A model generated the notes under the pieces. That model saw only the letters and a list, made by a program, of their open reading frames with translations, searched no databases and was not told the origin of the DNA. Of a DNA stretch of 26,756 nt, positions 24,301-26,756 are shown one piece after another; positions within the stretch are counted from its first letter, which is position 1; every line of letters begins with the position of its first letter. The stretch spans positions 1-26,756 of the forward strand of contig CAZUAH010000154.1 in assembly GCA_964617665.1 (NCBI GenBank), given 5' to 3'. This DNA is from JADHUC01 sp964617665 (GTDB lineage: Bacteria > Planctomycetota > Planctomycetia > Pirellulales > Pirellulaceae). The translations under genes were made by a program, and so were the position numbers.

Positions 24301-24710
24301 CGCGGGCTCAGAACGCGCAGGATTTCCTCTCCCGCATCCTGCATCTCGCATCTCGCACTGGCCACTATCAGATTCACCGAATTATCAATGTAGGGCAGCG
24401 TGCGTCCGTCAAACAGGTCAACAGAAATGGGACCGTATAGCTGTTCGTTTCGCAACGCTTCGCGTGCGTCGTTCAAGTCCTGTGGCGTGCGTGCCAGCCC
24501 GTGCACCAGGTAGGCGTCAGTTGCGCGGAGTTCCGCTGTCAAGCCGGCGTCGTCACAGTCAAGGTGGACCACAAGGCCGCCTTTGACGCCGCTAGATGCG
24601 AGCAACTGCTCGGCAACCATCGCCGAGTCGGCCCCCGACGTGTCAGCGACATTGCAGACCGCCGCTACTTGCAGAATCACGAATACGTTGGCAACTTGAA
24701 GTGTCTTCAT
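21357..24710 (-). CDS. Exported PQQ-type beta-propeller protein with methyltransferase-like N-terminal domain
   Basis: The product has 1117 residues. The ATG (24708-24710) has AGGAGA about 6 nt upstream. Residues 1-28 are a signal peptide. Residues about 40-170 resemble a class I SAM-methyltransferase fold ('GGLVVHLDCDDAGLTAELRA', 'LPYIDNSVNLIVA' and 'EILRVLSPRGVAVV'), but the glycine-rich motif I is broken (LDCDDAG). Two eight-bladed PQQ/BamB-type propellers follow (about 190-600 and 655-1115), with blades such as 'LDAATGEVLDTYTG', 'VCLDRVTGAKKWESE', 'YALNAQTGDTTWTF' and 'YCLDAATGRVISE'. Many planctomycete proteins share this layout; their function is unknown, possibly sugar-alcohol oxidation or envelope scaffolding. 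Three places contain dispersed short repeats read as protein (near residues 118-128, 150-161 and 614-650). The stop codon lies inside the repeat element at 21221-21360. Confidence 0.88.
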   Translation of the reverse strand: MKTLQVANVFVILQVAAVCNVADTSGADSAMVAEQLLASSGVKGGLVVHLDCDDAGLTAELRATDAYLVHGLARTPQDLNDAREALRNEQLYGPISVDLFDGRTLPYIDNSVNLIVASARCEMQDAGEEILRVLSPRGVAVVREKGNEAWLSRIPHPVSRIGDDFAMFAKPVPSEIDEWTHYMHDATNNAVAHDTAVGPLRHLQWDGSPRYSRHHEFTSSVAAMVSAKGRLFSIMDMGSRASIHLPAKWRLTARDAFNGIVLWERPIDSWFNHLWPLKDGPAQPPRRLVAIEDSVYVTLGLEAPVSRLDAATGEVLDTYTGTEFTEEILYADGTLILLKNDESMNPADYYPKLMVCWDEKNRTMKDSEGWLLKPDPRHVISLDAKSGKVLWKSEYPVEPLTLAADAPNVYFHDWTRVVCLDRVTGAKKWESEPVAPRESMGYVYGPTLVAYDEVVLFADGRRQRKIYALSKRDGKLLWQAPHYPAGHAGSPEDLMVVDGLVWCGKIAGGNHDGVFTGRDPNTGDVKREFTPDVQTYWFHHRCYRAKATDKYILASRTGIEFVDVRKETWETHHWVRGACTYGIMPCNGLVYAPPHPCACYLDSKLSGLCALAPARKSRVESQESGARKRLEHGPAYGESALQPPASSLQPSSWPTYRHDNTRSGATKASVKPPLADLWRAKLSGRLTAPVVAGGQVYVASQDTHTVYALNAQTGDTTWTFTTGGRVDSPPTIFGSRVIFGSADGRVYCLRASDGALVWRFAAAPRDMRLVSYGRLESVWPVHGSVLVSHGNVYFVAGRSTMLDGGLTFYCLDAATGRVISERKLYDQQNPQRDVKVLNMPTASTDILSSDDEMIYMLSQAFDLEGNRMQTVDPAVDPLDRATMQVGHGAHLFSPTGFLDDEAWHRSYWIYGKAFSSGCNWWFRAGRYAPAGRMLVSDSDRVYGFGREPGLFVWSHVLENHLFCSAKQADEKEIANVKQWSNKAGRDAVFNRRFTRQTPVKKRLAPNLHWSVSHPPLHVRAMVLAGETLLVAGPPDVLSEDEAFDRPFARDVKAAKGKQDAAFDGTGGAVLMVVSAAGGKTLCQLDLPAPPVWDGMAITENRVFMATMDGNVVCMGGR
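22762..22867. repeat. Short dispersed repeats inside the PQQ gene (linker)
   Basis: GGCTGGAGGCTGGAGGCCGG (within 22762-22787) is a short tandem purine-rich repeat. At 22831-22867 lies a block made of CTCCTGACTC, TTGGCTCTCG and ACTCTTGACT units. Both are read in frame, giving 'LQPPASSLQPS' and 'SRVESQESGARK', between the two propellers. Sequences of this type recur between and inside genes in planctomycetes as far as I recall. They explain why this linker does not look like the rest of the protein. Confidence 0.6.
24228..24357. repeat. Inverted pair of GCGAGAT-type repeats inside the PQQ gene
   Basis: The segment GCGAGATACGGGATGCGGGA at 24231-24250 and the reverse complement of 24332-24357 (core GCGAGATGCAGGATGCGGGA) match at 19 of 22 positions over their shared length. 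They lie about 80 bp apart, facing each other, and are translated as 'SRIPHPVSRI' and 'SARCEMQDAG'. Neither peptide fits the methyltransferase-like domain around it. Confidence 0.55.
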
Positions 24711-24864
24711 CGTCTATCTCCTGAATGTATGCCGATTCGGTTCGACGTCGCTCGATGGTCAGAAAGCAAAGAAGGGGCATTGATGAGAATGGCGCTCCAC
24801 GTGTCATTCTATCCTTGTAGGTTATCCACAAATCATAGCCGAAGTTTGCCAAGTTGCTGAGGAC
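24711..24864. other. Gap between sulfatase and PQQ genes
   Basis: This 154-bp gap lies between two minus-strand genes. It holds the AGGAGA ribosome site of the PQQ gene near 24717-24722. No hairpin with a T-run is seen, so read-through from the sulfatase gene into the PQQ gene is possible. Confidence 0.4.
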
Positions 24865-26451
24865 CTAATTGGAAAACGGGGCGCTGCGACCGCTTTGTTT
24901 GGATTCTTCCAGTTCGGATTTCAGCTCTTTGACAATCTCCGGGTACTCCAGCGAGAGATTCTTCGTCTCGCCGGGGTCCGTCTTTAGGTTGTACAGTTGA
25001 CCTGGAGCGTCCGGTGCGGTGTCGGGCAACATGAAGTCTTTCAGCATCCGATGGGATTCGTACCGGTTGCCGCCCGATCCCTTGTGGTCCAGGTATTTCC
25101 ACTCGCCGCGGCGAATGGCAAGGTATCGGTCGCCGCCAAATCCTTGTTGCAGGACGTATTGGCGAATGGGGTCTTTAGCTTGGCCCAACAGAGCCGGCAG
25201 CATGTTGTAGCTGTCTTCGGCCGCGTTGCTGGGCAGATTCTTGCCCACGATGGCCGCTACCGTTGCCATTACGTCCGTCAGGGAGGTCAATTGATCGCTC
25301 GTCGATCCTGGCTGCACTTTTCGAGGCCAACGAACGATGAACGGCACCCGGTGTCCTCCCTCCCAGTTGTCGCGTTTCATGCCGCGCCAAGGGCGAGCGC
25401 CGTCGTGGTTATGGTCTCGACGCATGTGGTAGACCGTGGGAACCTCTGGGCCGTTGTCGCTGGAGAACATGACGAGCGTGTTGTCTGCTATGCCGAGACG
25501 TTCTAACGAGGCCAGCAACTCGCCAACGACGTAATCCAGCTCGAAAATGAAGTCGCCATGCGGGCCGGACTTCGTCTTGCCCTTGAATCGATCCGCCGGG
25601 AAGGAAGGCAGATGGACGGCCTGCATCGCGTGGTAGAGGAAGAACGGTCGATCCGGCGATTCTTCCGTGTGCTTCTTGAGGAACTCCTGGCTCTTCTCGA
25701 GGAACACAAGGTCGACTTCCTCCAAGTCGAAATCCGGAGCCACCATTCCCGGGCGATTGTCGTTGGCATAGGGATGCTTGGGCAGTGGTGTCTTGTCCAG
25801 CAATCCAGTCGGCGGCGTCGGGATCCGGTCGCCGTCGATGAACGCATACAACCAGTCCGTGGTCGGGCAACAGGCGGTACCAAAGAACTGGTCGAATCCG
25901 TGATCGAGTGGCCCTCCGTCGATCCGTCGCGAATAGTCAATCCGTTTGACCGCCTTTAGGCCCCCATCGTGAATCGGATTTCCGTCCTTGTCATAGAAGG
26001 TCATCCCCACGTGCCACTTGCCGAAAGCGGCAGTGGCATAGCCGGCATCCCGAAGCATCTCGGGCAACGTCAAACGATCCTCGGCGATCAACGATGGCCC
26101 ACCAGCCCCAGTGAAAACGCGACCTCCGCCGGGAACGCGAAAAGCCATTTGGCCGGTCATCAGACTGTATCGTGAAGGCGTGCAAACCGTCGCCGGACTG
26201 TGCGCGTCGGTGAATCGCATCCCTTCGGTGGCCAACCGGTCAAGGTTCGGCGTGGAGATCTCGGAATCCGGACTGTAGCATCCGACATCACCGTAGCCGA
26301 GGTCGTCCGTGAAGATGAGAACTATGTTCGGCAATCGCGGCGTGACCGGTTCGGCGGCCGACAAGGCCGACGTCAATCCCGCAACGACAAAGACCAGCAG
26401 GGGAAACAGACTCACCCGTCGGAACCGAAGGAGAGGTCGCCGTGTTCTCAT
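24865..26451 (-). CDS. Exported family S1 sulfatase
   Basis: From the ATG at 26449-26451 the product has 528 residues. I chose this start because it gives a classic signal peptide: MRTRRPLLRFRR, a hydrophobic core, then SALSAAE near 25-33. An ATG 66 bp upstream (26517) has a modest AGGGA site and remains possible. The type I sulfatase core is complete: 'IVLIFTDDLGYGD' with the metal-binding Asp49-Asp50, and C90-T-P-S-R94, the CxPSR signature whose Cys is converted to formylglycine by a maturase. AAFGKWHVG and SSDNGPE complete the active-site set. It should remove sulfate esters from glycans or small molecules in the periplasm. Planctomycetes carry very many such enzymes. Substrate unknown. 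It lies upstream of the PQQ gene on the same strand. Confidence 0.95.
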   Translation of the reverse strand: MRTRRPLLRFRRVSLFPLLVFVVAGLTSALSAAEPVTPRLPNIVLIFTDDLGYGDVGCYSPDSEISTPNLDRLATEGMRFTDAHSPATVCTPSRYSLMTGQMAFRVPGGGRVFTGAGGPSLIAEDRLTLPEMLRDAGYATAAFGKWHVGMTFYDKDGNPIHDGGLKAVKRIDYSRRIDGGPLDHGFDQFFGTACCPTTDWLYAFIDGDRIPTPPTGLLDKTPLPKHPYANDNRPGMVAPDFDLEEVDLVFLEKSQEFLKKHTEESPDRPFFLYHAMQAVHLPSFPADRFKGKTKSGPHGDFIFELDYVVGELLASLERLGIADNTLVMFSSDNGPEVPTVYHMRRDHNHDGARPWRGMKRDNWEGGHRVPFIVRWPRKVQPGSTSDQLTSLTDVMATVAAIVGKNLPSNAAEDSYNMLPALLGQAKDPIRQYVLQQGFGGDRYLAIRRGEWKYLDHKGSGGNRYESHRMLKDFMLPDTAPDAPGQLYNLKTDPGETKNLSLEYPEIVKELKSELEESKQSGRSAPFSN

Positions 26452-26704
26452 TTCGGCAAATACTTGATCGGTAGACAACTTGGTAATGCAGGTCGCTGGA
26501 TGACGCTTTGGGCTCATTGGGGAAGGTCCCTGTTGTTTTCGACTAGGTCATAGACTAATTCGGCACGCATTGTAGCTGATCACTGCGTTTGGGAATACGA
26601 TACCGTTCGTCCCGGACGTCTCAATTGCGTGCATGAAACGTCTGAGGTTGCTGGAACTTGAATCCCGTGATGTTTAGGATAGTTGAGCTGCAAGACGAGT
26701 TTAA
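26452..26704. other. Upstream region of the sulfatase gene
   Basis: About 250 bp, within which the alternative sulfatase start (26517) lies. No strong promoter was identified. A TACAAT on the minus strand near 26570-26575 is a possible -10 box without a good -35. No gene is seen. Confidence 0.35.
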
Positions 26705-26756
26705 CCCGGACATTTCATCCGTCTGTAGCCACGTTCGCCAGAACGTGGGACATCGT
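26705..26756. mobile_element. Second copy of the double-hairpin element, cut by the window end
   Basis: Its 52 bases match 21225-21276 at 50 positions. The two differences are adjacent (TTCTATCC in the first copy, TTTCATCC here). The copy starts with TAACCCGG where the other has TAGCCCGG. The right half should lie outside the window. Confidence 0.8.

Overview
The window looks like a chromosomal piece of a planctomycete, most likely Pirellulales/Pirellulaceae. The reasons are a family S1 sulfatase, a long exported PQQ-type beta-propeller protein with a methyltransferase-like N-terminus, a heparinase II/III-like lyase, a secreted 7-bladed lactonase, a Hanks-type kinase with a C-terminal membrane helix, loose gene packing, weak ribosome sites at many genes, and short palindromic repeats between genes. 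This assignment is inferred from gene content and was not checked by a database search. No rRNA, tRNA or CRISPR array was seen.

Layout. Positions 1-114 hold the 3' tail of a plus-strand gene. At 131-1858 (minus) is a SUKH (SMI1/KNR4) protein with a long unassigned C-terminus. At 2165-6447 (minus) an exported helical-repeat protein and a heparinase-like polysaccharide lyase form one transcription unit, divergent from a secreted lactonase-type propeller at 6645-7916 (plus). At 8289-13750 (minus) lies a compact four-gene operon: Ser/Thr kinase, a small predicted beta-sandwich protein, an unknown beta-rich protein, and a 927-residue fusion of two glycosyltransferase-like regions with a C-terminal SAM methyltransferase. 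The last three genes are joined by overlapping start/stop codons. At 14290-15502 (minus) is the collapsed remnant of a much larger gene: a 5' metallophosphoesterase piece and a 3' WD40 piece, with all three minus-strand frames used within about 80 bp. Then come a small LigD-type 3'-phosphoesterase (plus), a membrane-anchored protein (minus), and the housekeeping pair priA (minus) and nadD (plus), divergent. nadD is translationally coupled to a small unknown gene, followed by a PHA-granule-type protein and a PilZ-like protein. The right end holds the 1117-residue PQQ propeller protein and a sulfatase, both minus.

How the parts may work together. The lyase, sulfatase, lactonase and PQQ protein all carry predicted export signals and fit the planctomycete pattern of sulfated-polysaccharide turnover in the cell envelope. 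The kinase operon is the most interesting candidate for an undescribed system: a membrane-tethered kinase co-translated with unknown proteins and a multidomain glycan glycosyl/methyltransferase.

Repeats are a second theme. A 140-bp double-hairpin element with terminal inverted repeats ends exactly on the stop codon of the PQQ gene, and a second copy is cut by the window end. That same PQQ gene has absorbed short dispersed repeats in frame at three places.
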